Of a DNA stretch of 64,000 nt, positions 9,254 to 17,491 are shown one piece after another. Position 1 is the first letter of the stretch. Every line of letters starts with the position of its first letter. The DNA is from Methanocatella intestini (GTDB lineage: Archaea > Methanobacteriota > Methanobacteria > Methanobacteriales > Methanobacteriaceae): NCBI RefSeq assembly GCF_002252585.1, contig NZ_NQLD01000011.1; one strand, 5' to 3'. The notes under the pieces are model-generated. The model was not told the origin of the DNA. It saw only the letters and a program-made list of their open reading frames with translations, and did no database searches. A program made the translations under genes and the position numbers.

Positions 9254-9712
9254 CTAAAGCATTCTTTCTGCAAGATCTTTAATATTTTCTCCCCTGTAAC
9301 CTAAGGATCCTCCTTCTTTAACAGAAAGACGGATGTCTTCATATCCTTTCCTTGGAGGGTGTAAACGGAATACAGGTTTAATATCTAAGTCCATTAATTT
9401 AACTTCGCCAGCAATTACAGCTTTAGCCAATTCTTCAATATTTTTGTAATCAGAATTTTCAGCTACATATTCATCAGTAACTTTGTTGTTACCTGTGAAT
9501 TTACCTCTTTTAGCAATAATTTCAGCTAAAAGGTCTGCATCAATTTCACCCCAAGTGATATAATCCTTAGCTTTTTGAAGCATACCATTGTAACTTGGAG
9601 TATCTTCAACTAAAACTGCATGGCTAATTCTGTTAAGTCTTAACATGTCTAAAGTATCAGCGATGTTTTTAATAACACCAGTAGTTCCTCTAACTCTTAT
9701 AACTAAAAACAT
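9254..9712 (-). CDS. rpl30: Ribosomal protein L30 (uL30)
   Basis: The 152-residue protein begins FLVIRVRGTTGVIKNIADTLDMLRLNRISHAVL, the uL30 core. It carries the extra C-terminal domain found in archaeal and eukaryotic (L7) members, where bacterial L30 has only about 60 residues. The C-terminal HPPRKGYEDIRLSVKEGGSLGYRGE motif is conserved in archaea. GGTG stands seven bases before the ATG. Confidence 0.95.
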   Translation of the reverse strand: MFLVIRVRGTTGVIKNIADTLDMLRLNRISHAVLVEDTPSYNGMLQKAKDYITWGEIDADLLAEIIAKRGKFTGNNKVTDEYVAENSDYKNIEELAKAVIAGEVKLMDLDIKPVFRLHPPRKGYEDIRLSVKEGGSLGYRGENIKDLAERML

Positions 9713-9725
9713 ATTTAATCACCGT

Positions 9726-10367
9726 CTAATATTTAACTCCCATTTTCTTAAGGTCAGCTTCACTAGCTTTAACTGCACTTAAAGTTTTTAAAGCATCAAA
9801 TATAGCATTAGCAAAGTTTACAGTAGTTTGAGTTTGACCAAAAGATTGAGACCATACATCTTTAATACCAGCAAGATTTAAGATTGTTTTACCAACATCT
9901 CCAATTACTAAACCTACTCCAGCAGGTGCAGGCATAAGGGAAACATTTACACTACTTGCTTTACCTTGTACTTTGAAAGGTACGGTGTGTTCTTTACCAC
10001 AAACACAACCCCAATCTCCACAACCTCTTCTTACTTTAATAAGGTTGTATTTAGCATTGTCAACAGCTTTTCTGATAGCTGGACCTACTTCTTTAGCTTT
10101 TCCTTGACCTAATCCAACATAACCGTTTTTGTTACCTACAGCAACAATTACTCTGAAGTTAACTTTTCTACCAGATTTGTGCATTCTTTGAACTAAGTTA
10201 ACATCCATTACTTCTTCTTCTAAATCTGGAACTAAAGCATCTACAATTTCTAATTCCATTATAGGAAGACCTTTTTCAAAGATTTCATCAATATCTGTAA
10301 TGGTTCCTTCTTTAACTAATTTACCCATTTTAGTTTTAGGTTCCCATTCATCTATATTAAAACTCAT
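9726..10367 (-). CDS. rps5: Ribosomal protein S5 (uS5)
   Basis: This small-subunit decoding-fidelity protein has the N-terminal double-stranded RNA-binding-like domain (RKVNFRVIVAVGNKNGYVGLGQGKAKEVGPAIRKA at about residues 70-105) and the C-terminal S5 domain. The CGDWGCVCG insertion is typical of archaeal and eukaryotic S5. The length of 213 residues is normal. It starts two bases after the L18 stop. Confidence 0.96.
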   Translation of the reverse strand: MSFNIDEWEPKTKMGKLVKEGTITDIDEIFEKGLPIMELEIVDALVPDLEEEVMDVNLVQRMHKSGRKVNFRVIVAVGNKNGYVGLGQGKAKEVGPAIRKAVDNAKYNLIKVRRGCGDWGCVCGKEHTVPFKVQGKASSVNVSLMPAPAGVGLVIGDVGKTILNLAGIKDVWSQSFGQTQTTVNFANAIFDALKTLSAVKASEADLKKMGVKY

Positions 10368-10369
10368 AG

Positions 10370-10951
10370 TTATTCCTCTGCCTCATCGATATTCTTTTTG
10401 GTTTCTTCAAAGTTTTTAGGTAAATCTGCTGGTTGAAGGCCTCTTTCTAAATACTTTGAGAATAGTTTTGCAATTTCATCATCATCTAAAGACTCAGCAT
10501 AGTTTGCTACATGTTCTCCATTAATACGGGATTCATCTGGTAAAACAGCTTCACCATAAGGGATATCTAAACCTGCATCTACAGCACCTTTAAGAGCTGC
10601 AAATACTTTAGATCCTTTAATAGCAGATTTTAAACCAATGTCTAAAATTGCAGAGTCAATACCTTTAGCTAATGCTCTTTTAGCACAAAGGTAAGCAGTT
10701 AAATATACTGCAGAAGTATTACTTGCTCCACCTAAATAACCGTAATTAGCTAATTGTTTACTTACTGCAGATGCTAATGTAATATCTCCTTCAGGAGCAT
10801 AATCAATAACTTGAACAGTTGCATGAGCATTAGAAAGTCTTACAACTAAACGAGATTTGTCATAATCGACTAATTTCATCCTAGCTGCGTAATCAGTTTT
10901 TCCTTCTCTTCTCCTTCTAAATGGTACTTTATAATTTGATCCTTGAGCCAC
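10370..10951 (-). CDS. rpl18: Ribosomal protein L18 (uL18)
   Basis: This is the 5S rRNA-binding protein of the large subunit. Its 193 residues match the long archaeal form. The N-terminal basic stretch (KVPFRRRREGKTDYAARMKLV) and the motif RLVVRLSNAHATVQVIDYAPEGD are the conserved uL18 core. It lies between rpl19e and rps5 with 2-11 base gaps, so all three are co-translated. Confidence 0.96.
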   Translation of the reverse strand: MAQGSNYKVPFRRRREGKTDYAARMKLVDYDKSRLVVRLSNAHATVQVIDYAPEGDITLASAVSKQLANYGYLGGASNTSAVYLTAYLCAKRALAKGIDSAILDIGLKSAIKGSKVFAALKGAVDAGLDIPYGEAVLPDESRINGEHVANYAESLDDDEIAKLFSKYLERGLQPADLPKNFEETKKNIDEAEE

Positions 10952-10962
10952 GTTTATTCCTC

Positions 10963-11409
10963 CTATTTAATTAAATCATGGTCACGAGCATATGTTTTCA
11001 TGTAAGATTTACTTCTGAAAGCACCACCCTTAGCCATTTTATATAATTTACGGTATGTAGTAGCATCAATTTCGTTTGCATCACGCATATCTTTAAGATC
11101 TTTTCTTAAAGCTCTAATTGTAGTCATCCATTCTTGTTTTTTAGGATTACGAGCTTTTTTAGCTCCTTTTACACTACCTCTACCTTTCCTTTTTCCTTTT
11201 TTCTTTTGTTCTGCTAATTTTTTAGACCTGTAGCTACTAATACCTTTTTGAGGTTTAGCTTTAATAGCTCCATTATCTATTAACTGCTTTACACCTTCCC
11301 TAGTAATTGCCATGGATACTTCTTCCATTCTTTCAGGATCAATCCATACACGATTGAGTCCTACTTTAAGTATACTAGCAGCTAATCTTTTTTGAGTTGT
11401 AAGATTCAT
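10963..11409 (-). CDS. rpl19e: Ribosomal protein L19e (eL19)
   Basis: This helical, very basic 148-residue protein is specific to archaea and eukaryotes. The N-terminus NLTTQKRLAASILKVGLNRVWIDPERMEEV and the central RGSVKGAKKARNPKKQEWMTTIRALRKDLK are diagnostic. A 126-base gap with two perfect hairpins separates it from rpl32e, the largest gap within this block. Confidence 0.96.
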   Translation of the reverse strand: MNLTTQKRLAASILKVGLNRVWIDPERMEEVSMAITREGVKQLIDNGAIKAKPQKGISSYRSKKLAEQKKKGKRKGRGSVKGAKKARNPKKQEWMTTIRALRKDLKDMRDANEIDATTYRKLYKMAKGGAFRSKSYMKTYARDHDLIK

Positions 11410-11442
11410 ATATATAATCCTCCATTTTCAGCATAGCTGATA

Positions 11443-11464
11443 AATTTAGATAAAAATCTAAATT
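11443..11464. promoter_or_regulatory. Perfect 9-bp hairpin between rpl32e and rpl19e
   Basis: The arms AATTTAGAT (11443-11451) and ATCTAAATT (11456-11464) pair perfectly around a four-base A loop. It lies 34 bases before the rpl19e start. With the neighbouring hairpin at 11481-11508 it makes the only structured gap in the ribosomal block. An internal processing or autoregulation site is possible, but that is inference. Confidence 0.5.
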
Positions 11465-11480
11465 CCCTTTAAATCAGAAA

Positions 11481-11508
11481 AATCAATTCATAAAACCCGG
11501 AATTGATT
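11481..11508. promoter_or_regulatory. Perfect 9-bp hairpin after rpl32e
   Basis: AATCAATTC (11481-11489) pairs with GAATTGATT (11500-11508) around a ten-base loop. It is 27 bases downstream of the rpl32e stop on the transcribed strand. There is no following T-run, so it does not look like a terminator. Confidence 0.5.
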
Positions 11509-11535
11509 CAACTTGAATAAATGTGAATATAATAT

Positions 11536-11865
11536 TTATTTATTTAAAACTTTAATACCTAATTCTGATGCTTTTTCTAACATCAAATCTTTTTTCCTTT
11601 TACCAATAGAAGCACTTATTCTTGCAGCATCAGTAGCTGGGTTTAAGTCTTCTAATTCCATCATATTATGAACAAGAACATCATTATAACCTGAAGGATG
11701 TAAATCCCTAACCGCTCTAGGAGTTCTGTAACCGATAGCAGGCATATCAGGTTTTCCTGCTTCATATCTTCTCATTTTACTGGTTTTACCCCTAGGACGT
11801 CTCCATTTGATTCCAAGTTTTTTATAACGAGCATATTCTTGTCTTTTAAATCTTTTATTAGCCAT
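11536..11865 (-). CDS. rpl32e: Ribosomal protein L32e (eL32)
   Basis: The 109-residue protein has the eL32 core FKRQEYARYKKLGIKWRRPRGKTSKMRRYEAGK and the archaeal motif IGYRTPRAVRDLHPSGYNDVLVHN. It is at the short end for archaeal members. GGTG with the five-base spacing precedes the ATG, so the short N-terminus is probably real. It follows rpl6 by 15 bases. Confidence 0.95.
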   Translation of the reverse strand: MANKRFKRQEYARYKKLGIKWRRPRGKTSKMRRYEAGKPDMPAIGYRTPRAVRDLHPSGYNDVLVHNMMELEDLNPATDAARISASIGKRKKDLMLEKASELGIKVLNK

Positions 11866-11880
11866 TTAATCACCAATTCC

Positions 11881-12417
11881 TTATTCTTTGCTAATTAAAT
11901 ATATTCCATCTTGGAATACTCTAGGATCTCTTCCCCTAATTTTAGTTGCTTGTTCTAAGTTAGCCATGGTTTGACCAACATGTTCCTTATTGATACCAGT
12001 AATTGTTACCTCATCACCTTTAACTACTACTTTAGCACTACCTACTATTTTAGCAGTTCTTGGATGTCTTTCCCCGAGGAAATTGTCAATTACTACAATG
12101 TCTTTGTTTACTTTCACAGTCATTGGAAAGTGAGCAAATACAATTTTCATATGATATTCGAAACCGTCAGTAACACCAGTAATCATATTACTAATGTGAG
12201 CTTTTGTGGTTCCAATCATTGCTTTATCTTTTTTTCTTGGGAATGAAGTTTCTAAAACAACATTGTTTTCAACTTCACTAATATCCACATTAGGATATGT
12301 GAATTTTCTGGAGTCTTCTCCATTAGGTCCTTTTACAGTGACCTCATTATTATTAATTATAACTTCAACGCCTTCAGGGATTTCAATTTCTTCCCTTATA
12401 GCTGCAGCTACTACCAT
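11881..12417 (-). CDS. rpl6: Ribosomal protein L6 (uL6)
   Basis: uL6 sits near the sarcin-ricin loop and the factor-binding site. The 178 residues form two related domains. The second carries the signature KIVGSAKVVVKGDEVTITGINKEHVGQTMANLEQ. The start has GGTG plus five bases. Gap to rps8 is eight bases. Confidence 0.95.
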   Translation of the reverse strand: MVVAAAIREEIEIPEGVEVIINNNEVTVKGPNGEDSRKFTYPNVDISEVENNVVLETSFPRKKDKAMIGTTKAHISNMITGVTDGFEYHMKIVFAHFPMTVKVNKDIVVIDNFLGERHPRTAKIVGSAKVVVKGDEVTITGINKEHVGQTMANLEQATKIRGRDPRVFQDGIYLISKE

Positions 12418-12425
12418 TTTATCAC

Positions 12426-12818
12426 CTAATACATGTAAGCCAACAAACGTCCACCAATTCCTCTTTCTTTTGCCTCATAATGAGTCATAATTCCTTCAGG
12501 AGTTGTAACGATTAAAATACCAAAGTTTTTTGCTGGCAAATATCTTTTTTCAAATTTCTCAAATTCATCTTTTTTAACAGCATGACGAGGTTTAATAACA
12601 CCACATTTGTTAATGTTACCTTCTAATTCTACTTTGAATTGACCTGCTCTGTTATCATCAATATATTCAAAATTACCAATGTAATTTTCTTTTTGCATTG
12701 TGCTTAAAACTTCTCCAATTAATTTGGATGCAGGTGAAATAACACAAGAGTCTTTTACTTGTAATTCGTTATTTCTAATATTAGTTAAAGCATCAGCAAG
12801 TGGATCCATGAGACTCAT
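12426..12818 (-). CDS. rps8: Ribosomal protein S8 (uS8)
   Basis: uS8 binds the central domain of 16S rRNA and is a known translational repressor of the spc operon in some species. The 130 residues start with MSLMDPLADALTNIRNNE. They end in the conserved NFGILIVTTPEGIMTHYEAKERGIGGRLLAYMY, the S8 signature. GGTG lies seven bases before the ATG. Twelve bases separate it from the upstream rps14. Confidence 0.96.
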   Translation of the reverse strand: MSLMDPLADALTNIRNNELQVKDSCVISPASKLIGEVLSTMQKENYIGNFEYIDDNRAGQFKVELEGNINKCGVIKPRHAVKKDEFEKFEKRYLPAKNFGILIVTTPEGIMTHYEAKERGIGGRLLAYMY

Positions 12819-12830
12819 ATTAAAACACCT

Positions 12831-12974
12831 CTAATTATATTTTTTAAAACCTATTTTAGGAGCTATTTCCCTAAAGCATTGTCTGCATAAGCTAAGCCCA
12901 TATCTACTAATCATAGCAGAGTGGTCTCCGCAACGAGTACATTTTTTTGCAGCTTTTCCATATTTTCTTGGCAA
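12831..12974 (-). CDS. rps14: Ribosomal protein S14, zinc form (uS14)
   Basis: This 47-residue protein sits between rpl5 and rps8. The sequence after the start is PRKYGKAAKKCTRCGDHSAM and it ends in REIAPKIGFKKYN. A zinc site is formed by CTRC (12-15) and CRQC (30-33). The start codon is TTG at 12974, with GGTG exactly five bases before it, which settles the start. The size is typical for archaeal uS14. Confidence 0.95.
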   Translation of the reverse strand: MPRKYGKAAKKCTRCGDHSAMISRYGLSLCRQCFREIAPKIGFKKYN

Positions 12975-12990
12975 AATATCACCTTAACAT

Positions 12991-13503
12991 TTATTCAGTC
13001 ACGTAATTGACATTAAAATTATCTTCCATATATTTCATAGTTTCTTCTTTAGAAATTCTATGTTTTGCTGGAACTTTCTTTTGTTGGATTCTTCTTTTAG
13101 CAATCCTGTAACCTGGTTTTTCAAAAGTAACAGATACATTCATACCAAAAATACCAATATCAGGATTATATTTCATACCTGGAATATCAATATGTTCTTT
13201 AATACCAAAGGAAAGGTTTCCTTGATCATCAAATTGGGTAGGTTTGATATTTTTATTAATTCCTTCTAAAACCATTTCAATAGCTTTATCAGCTTTTTCT
13301 CCACGTAAAGTTAATTTACATGCAATTGGTTGACGTTTTCTAATACCAAATTCAGGGTTGGTAACTTTAGAAAATGTTTTAACTGGAGTTTGATCGAACA
13401 TTTGTTCTAAAAGGGTAATAGCACGAGATAATTTTTCACCTGCTTCTCCAACACCAATGCTGACAGTAGCTTTAGAAATTTGTACTTCGTTCATTGGGTT
13501 CAT
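12991..13503 (-). CDS. rpl5: Ribosomal protein L5 (uL5)
   Basis: uL5 binds 5S rRNA and contacts the P-site tRNA. The 170-residue product has the conserved TPVKTFSKVTNPEFGIRKRQPIACKLTLRGEKADKAIEMVL and the IDIPGMKYNPDIGIFGM segment. Its ATG overlaps the S4e stop (ATGA), so translation is coupled. Order S4e-L5-S14 is the archaeal standard. Confidence 0.96.
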   Translation of the reverse strand: MNPMNEVQISKATVSIGVGEAGEKLSRAITLLEQMFDQTPVKTFSKVTNPEFGIRKRQPIACKLTLRGEKADKAIEMVLEGINKNIKPTQFDDQGNLSFGIKEHIDIPGMKYNPDIGIFGMNVSVTFEKPGYRIAKRRIQQKKVPAKHRISKEETMKYMEDNFNVNYVTE

Positions 13504-14228
13504 TTATTAACCTCCAATAAAGATATTGCTGGTTCATTGTCACCAACTACAAATGCATAATCTTTTAAAGTTAAAAATTCATCTTTAGCACTATTTTCAA
13601 TAATAATAGTGTTAGGGTTGGAAGATTCGTTTACAATAATTTCAGAAACAGTACCTAACTCACCAGTGTGTTTACCACCAGTAATAAGTACACAAGCACC
13701 TTCTTTTAATTCGAAAACTTCATTGATTTCGTGGTCAGGTACTTTTAAGTTAATAACATCTCCAACATTGTAATCATTTTCATCAATAATTACATTTTTA
13801 CCGTCATGAAGGTTTACTTGGATTTTTCCGCCTTTAATGGTAGATTTATTAACTATTTTACATAATTTAGAATCATTTTCTTCAATTTGGTTTAATTGTA
13901 ATCTTCCTTTTTTATCTAAAAGCACTCTATAAACTTCACCAGTTTTTGGGATTTCAATAATATCCATGAAACCAACTGGGAATTTATAATCTTTAATTAC
14001 TCTTCCATCTACAAGAACATTACCTGAGTTGATGATTCTTTTAGCTTCTCTAGAATTATCAGCTAATTTTAAAATATCTCTAATAACTAAAGTTAAAGAT
14101 AAAGAATTCTCAATAGAATGTGAACCTGCTGAAGGTTTAACAGTCCAGGTATCTTCTTTAGGATGAATAGGCCAAGTTTTTGGTGCTTTGTATGTTTTCA
14201 AATGTTTTCTAGATCCCATTTTAGCCAT
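13500..14228 (-). CDS. rps4e: Ribosomal protein S4e (eS4)
   Basis: This archaeal/eukaryotic small-subunit protein has an S4 RNA-binding domain at about residues 43-105 (LADNSREAKRIINSGNVLVDGRVIKDYKFPVGFMDII), a central S4e domain and a C-terminal KOW motif (EGACVLITGGKHTGELGTV). The length of 242 residues is normal. The start is one base after the rpl24 stop. Confidence 0.96.
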   Translation of the reverse strand: MAKMGSRKHLKTYKAPKTWPIHPKEDTWTVKPSAGSHSIENSLSLTLVIRDILKLADNSREAKRIINSGNVLVDGRVIKDYKFPVGFMDIIEIPKTGEVYRVLLDKKGRLQLNQIEENDSKLCKIVNKSTIKGGKIQVNLHDGKNVIIDENDYNVGDVINLKVPDHEINEVFELKEGACVLITGGKHTGELGTVSEIIVNESSNPNTIIIENSAKDEFLTLKDYAFVVGDNEPAISLLEVNK

Positions 14229-14229
14229 T

Positions 14230-14583
14230 TTAATTGTCTCCTGTTACATTTTTAATTCTTCTATCGTCATCCATATCTGCATCAATAATCATTACGTTAG
14301 ATGGATCTACTGGAAGGAAAACTGCAGTTCCGTCAGGTTTTGATAAAGTTACTTCTTCAATAGTTATTTTGTATGAACTGTAGTCCACACCTAAAACTGC
14401 ACCTTCATGTCCTTTAAAATCTCCACGGAGAACTTGAACTTTGTCCCCTTTCCTAATAGGTAAAGATCTTTTACCAATGTCTGCTCTTAAGTCTTTACTT
14501 AAAGTAGCACTCATGTGTTTTCCACGTGCATGAGCAGGAGCATTGTAAAGAGCTTTTCTTTGTTTTCTTGGTTGTTTTGACAT
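14230..14583 (-). CDS. rpl24: Ribosomal protein L24 (uL24)
   Basis: This 117-residue KOW protein acts as an assembly initiator for the large subunit. KGDKVQVLRGDFKGHEGAVLGVDYSSYKITIEEVTLSKPDGT at about residues 43-85 is the KOW core. The N-terminus (KQPRKQRKALYNAPAHARGK) is the archaeal/eukaryotic extension. The start has GGTG plus five bases. Confidence 0.96.
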   Translation of the reverse strand: MSKQPRKQRKALYNAPAHARGKHMSATLSKDLRADIGKRSLPIRKGDKVQVLRGDFKGHEGAVLGVDYSSYKITIEEVTLSKPDGTAVFLPVDPSNVMIIDADMDDDRRIKNVTGDN

Positions 14584-14591
14584 TTTTTCAC

Positions 14592-14990
14592 CTATACTAA
14601 AATACTTGCTGCACTACCTACACTAGGCCATCTGTCAGCTGCTTCTTTAGCAACAGGACCTCTTACTTCAGATCCTTTTAAGATTCCTTCAGGAGTGATG
14701 ATAACTGCTGCATTATCTTCAAATTTAACACGAAGTCCGTCAGCACGCATGTATTCTTTTTTCTGTCTGATTACAACAGCGTTTACAACTTCTCTTCTCA
14801 TGTCAGCAGTTCCTTTTTTAACAGAAGCAACAACTAAATCTCCAACACCAGCAACATCCAATCTCCTTCTTACACCTTTGAAACCTTTTACAGATATAAT
14901 TTGGATTTCACGTGCACCAGTATTGTCTACACATTGGAGAGTAGCTCCAATTGGTAATGCTTTAGATACATTTGATGTTAATGCTTTCAT
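14592..14990 (-). CDS. rpl14: Ribosomal protein L14 (uL14)
   Basis: This highly conserved 132-residue large-subunit protein takes part in an intersubunit bridge. LQCVDNTGAREIQIISVKGFKGVRRRLDVAGVGDLVVASVKKG is the universal L14 signature. It is followed five bases downstream of the S17 stop. Not to be confused with the L14e gene at 5102. Confidence 0.97.
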   Translation of the reverse strand: MKALTSNVSKALPIGATLQCVDNTGAREIQIISVKGFKGVRRRLDVAGVGDLVVASVKKGTADMRREVVNAVVIRQKKEYMRADGLRVKFEDNAAVIITPEGILKGSEVRGPVAKEAADRWPSVGSAASILV

Positions 14991-14995
14991 AACAA

Positions 14996-15313
14996 TTACT
15001 CTCCTTTTACTTCAACTAAAACAAAATGTTTAGTTTTACTTAATGGTCTGCATTCTGCAACTTTTACAGAATCTCCAACATTCACACTTAAGCAATCTGG
15101 CTTGTGAACGTTAATTTTGGATTTTCTTTTTTCATATCTTTCATATTTTTTTATGAATTTATAGTAACTACGTTCAACACTAATGGTCCTTTCTGCTTTG
15201 TTACTCACTACAATTCCTTCAAGAACTTGACCTCTTAAAGGTAAAGTTCCATGAAATGGGCAGTTAGGATCATCACATGTAGTTTCTGGTTCTTGAACAT
15301 TAAGCCCAACCAT
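14996..15313 (-). CDS. rps17: Ribosomal protein S17 (uS17)
   Basis: This 105-residue 16S rRNA-binding protein has an OB fold. It carries the archaeal N-terminal extension with CDDPNCPFHG, followed by the uS17 core (GIVVSNKAERTISVERSYYKFIKKYERYEKRKSKINVHKP). GGTG plus five bases precedes the ATG. The upstream neighbour is the RNase P subunit gene. Confidence 0.95.
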   Translation of the reverse strand: MVGLNVQEPETTCDDPNCPFHGTLPLRGQVLEGIVVSNKAERTISVERSYYKFIKKYERYEKRKSKINVHKPDCLSVNVGDSVKVAECRPLSKTKHFVLVEVKGE

Positions 15314-15326
15314 ATTATCACCGTAT

Positions 15327-15602
15327 TTATATTTTTTTAAATCTTTTTTTTATTCTATCTTCAGGACGAATTGACAAAATATTACCATTAATTTCAACTT
15401 TCTCTCCAGTTGGAAGTTCGAATATAAATATTGAACCCTTTTTTGGAATTATTTTTTCAACATCATCAACTTCAATTTTAATGGTATTCTTTGTCTCATC
15501 AATAACAGTTCCTTTTAATCTAAGAGACTTGTTAGATACACTAGTAACACTTACACTTAATCCTATGAACTCATGATGGACTAAATTATTTACCGTAATC
15601 AT
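15327..15602 (-). CDS. rnp1: RNase P protein component 1 (Rpp29/Pop4)
   Basis: The 91-residue protein is one of the archaeal protein subunits of RNase P, which trims the 5' leaders of tRNAs. It has the Sm-like beta barrel of Rpp29 (HHEFIGLSVSVTSVSNKSLRLKGTVIDETKNTIKIE) and the FELPTGEKVEINGNILSIRPEDR tail. It pairs with Rpp21, which is not in this window. The position between sui1 and rps17 is conserved in euryarchaea. Confidence 0.93.
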   Translation of the reverse strand: MITVNNLVHHEFIGLSVSVTSVSNKSLRLKGTVIDETKNTIKIEVDDVEKIIPKKGSIFIFELPTGEKVEINGNILSIRPEDRIKKRFKKI

Positions 15603-15675
15603 ATTTGCATCTCTTAAAAAACTGTAATCAGCAAAAAATTATAAAATTTTTATTGAAATGTATCGAAGAGATGAA

Positions 15676-16017
15676 TTACCTTCTTCTTTTTTTATTATTC
15701 TTCTTAGATTCACGAATTTCTATTGTATCTGATGAAAAACCCATGTCAGATAAAACTTCTTTGACTCTTACTTTATGATCCCCTTGAAGTTCTATTTGAC
15801 CGTTTTTAGAAGTACCTCCACAAGCACATTTTGCTTTAAGAGTTTTTGTAAGTTCTTTGATATCAATATCGTGTTCATCTATACCTTCGATAATAGTCAT
15901 GAGTTTTCCGAATCTTCTCCTTACTGTAAATACTTTAACAGTTTGAACTTCACGTGCAATCTCTTCACACACACAAAGTTCTTCCGGAAGCCCACAGACA
16001 TCACAGATTTTTGACAT
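15676..16017 (-). CDS. Translation factor SUI1 / aIF1-like
   Basis: The protein has 113 residues and a SUI1 domain at about 26-105. The motif CACGGTSKNGQIELQGDHKVRVKEVLSDMGF is the family signature. A short Cys-rich N-terminus (CDVCGLPEELCVCEE) could bind zinc, as in many archaeal members. aIF1 promotes scanning-like start selection and tRNAi placement on the 30S subunit. The gene lies between rpl29 and rnp1 with overlapping or short gaps, in the usual archaeal place. Confidence 0.93.
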   Translation of the reverse strand: MSKICDVCGLPEELCVCEEIAREVQTVKVFTVRRRFGKLMTIIEGIDEHDIDIKELTKTLKAKCACGGTSKNGQIELQGDHKVRVKEVLSDMGFSSDTIEIRESKKNNKKRRR

Positions 16018-16224
16018 TTAATTCTCCTTCTGTTTTTCATTCAATATTGTAAGAACACGAGCAATTGTTCTTTTCAATTCTCTAATTTTTCCTGGGTTTT
16101 CAATTACCCCAGCAGCTGCACTTTTAGAAACATTTTTGGATAATTCAGCTCTGAGTTCAACTAATTTATCTTGAATCTCATCAACTTCCATGTCCCAAAT
16201 TTCTTTACTTCTTAAAATCGCCAT
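16018..16224 (-). CDS. rpl29: Ribosomal protein L29 (uL29)
   Basis: This 68-residue two-helix protein lies at the polypeptide exit tunnel, where SRP docks. It has the usual ELRAELSKNVSKSAAAGVIENPGKIRELKRTIARVLTIL signature. The start is at 16224; the next gene sui1 follows without a gap. Confidence 0.94.
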   Translation of the reverse strand: MAILRSKEIWDMEVDEIQDKLVELRAELSKNVSKSAAAGVIENPGKIRELKRTIARVLTILNEKQKEN

Positions 16225-16262
16225 TGTTCCAACTCTTTTGAAATAATTAAATTTTTAATAAT

Positions 16263-17015
16263 TTAACTATCCTCTTTTGCTTCTTCAGCAGATTCCTCTT
16301 CAACAATCTCTTCTAATTCATCGAGGTCTTCTACTTCTTCCACAATTTCTTCTTCAACGATTTCTTCGCTGTCGTCAAGTTCTTCAACTTCAACTTCTTC
16401 ATCGTCATCAATAATTTCCGGTTTTGGAGGAAGAATCTCAACTGAATCAGGTAATACAGTTTCTGGAGGCATGATTCTTACATATATACCAAGTACACCT
16501 GGTTTTAATTGAACTGTAGCAAATCCTTCTTCAACTAATCTGATGGATGGTTCACCACATTTTTTGATATAACCTTCAACAAATTTAGCTACAGCAGATC
16601 TTGAACCTCTGATTTTACCAGAAATAGTAACTTCTACACCTTGAGCTCCAGCGCCCATGATTCTACGAATGGTAGAGTAAGCAACTCTTCTGAAATGCAT
16701 ACCCCTTTGTAACATGTTAGCTATTTTATAAGCCATTATTTTTGGGTTGAGTTCAGGAACACTTACTTCTTTAACTTCAATTTGAGGATTGTCTAAACCG
16801 AAGTCGTTTTTAAGAGTGTTGGTAATAGCCCTTACGTTTTTTCCACCTCTACCAATTACCATACCAGGTCTTTCTGCATAAACAACAACCATAGTACCTA
16901 AAGGTGTAATTTGAACATCCATACCACCGTATCCTGCTCTTTCAAGTTCTTTTTCTAAGTATTCATCAATTCTGGTTCTTTTAAGGCCCTCAGTGACGAA
17001 ATCTTTTTCTATCAT
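16263..17015 (-). CDS. rps3: Ribosomal protein S3 (uS3) with acidic tail
   Basis: uS3 forms part of the mRNA entry site. The KH domain has GMVIGRGGKNVRAITNTLKNDFGLDNPQIEV at about residues 54-85, and the S3 C-terminal domain has GVEVTISGKIRGSRSA. The last 45 residues are strongly acidic (runs of Glu, Asp and Val). Such tails are common in Methanobacteriales S3. Its ATG shares one base with the rpl22 stop. Confidence 0.96.
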   Translation of the reverse strand: MIEKDFVTEGLKRTRIDEYLEKELERAGYGGMDVQITPLGTMVVVYAERPGMVIGRGGKNVRAITNTLKNDFGLDNPQIEVKEVSVPELNPKIMAYKIANMLQRGMHFRRVAYSTIRRIMGAGAQGVEVTISGKIRGSRSAVAKFVEGYIKKCGEPSIRLVEEGFATVQLKPGVLGIYVRIMPPETVLPDSVEILPPKPEIIDDDEEVEVEELDDSEEIVEEEIVEEVEDLDELEEIVEEESAEEAKEDS

Positions 17016-17479
17016 TAGTTAGCCTCCTGTAATACTATTTGAATATGAGTAGTTGGAGTGTTGAATGGGGTCATCCTACCGAATGCTCTTGGAATAACTC
17101 CAGGAAGTACAACTCCTCTGTGGCTGGAGATATGTTCAATGAATAAGTTTTCAGTGTCCATACCTTTGTATTCAGCATTAGCTTCAGCATTTTCTAAAAC
17201 TTTTAATACTTGTTCTGCTGCTTTTACAGGGTATCTACCTGCTGCCCATCCTTCTTGTCCTTTTCTGTGACCAACTTGTCTGTTGTGTCTTTTGAAAGGA
17301 ACAGATTTTTTCATATCAATAACATCTTCTAAATAATTTTTAGCTTTAGTTACTTCCATTCCTCTTATTGCATTGCAAATTTCAACACAGTGTTTTGGAG
17401 AAATCTTAAGAGATTTTGCCATAGCACGTGCAGTTTTTGCTTCATTAGTTTCTTTATTATAAGCATATTTATTAGCCAT
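17015..17479 (-). CDS. rpl22: Ribosomal protein L22 (uL22)
   Basis: uL22 lines the exit tunnel. The 154 residues include the long archaeal loop and the signature [35 protein letters not shown]. The helix [19 protein letters not shown] is the N-terminal core. The gap to rps19 is 12 bases. Confidence 0.96.
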
Positions 17480-17491
17480 GATCTAATCTCC

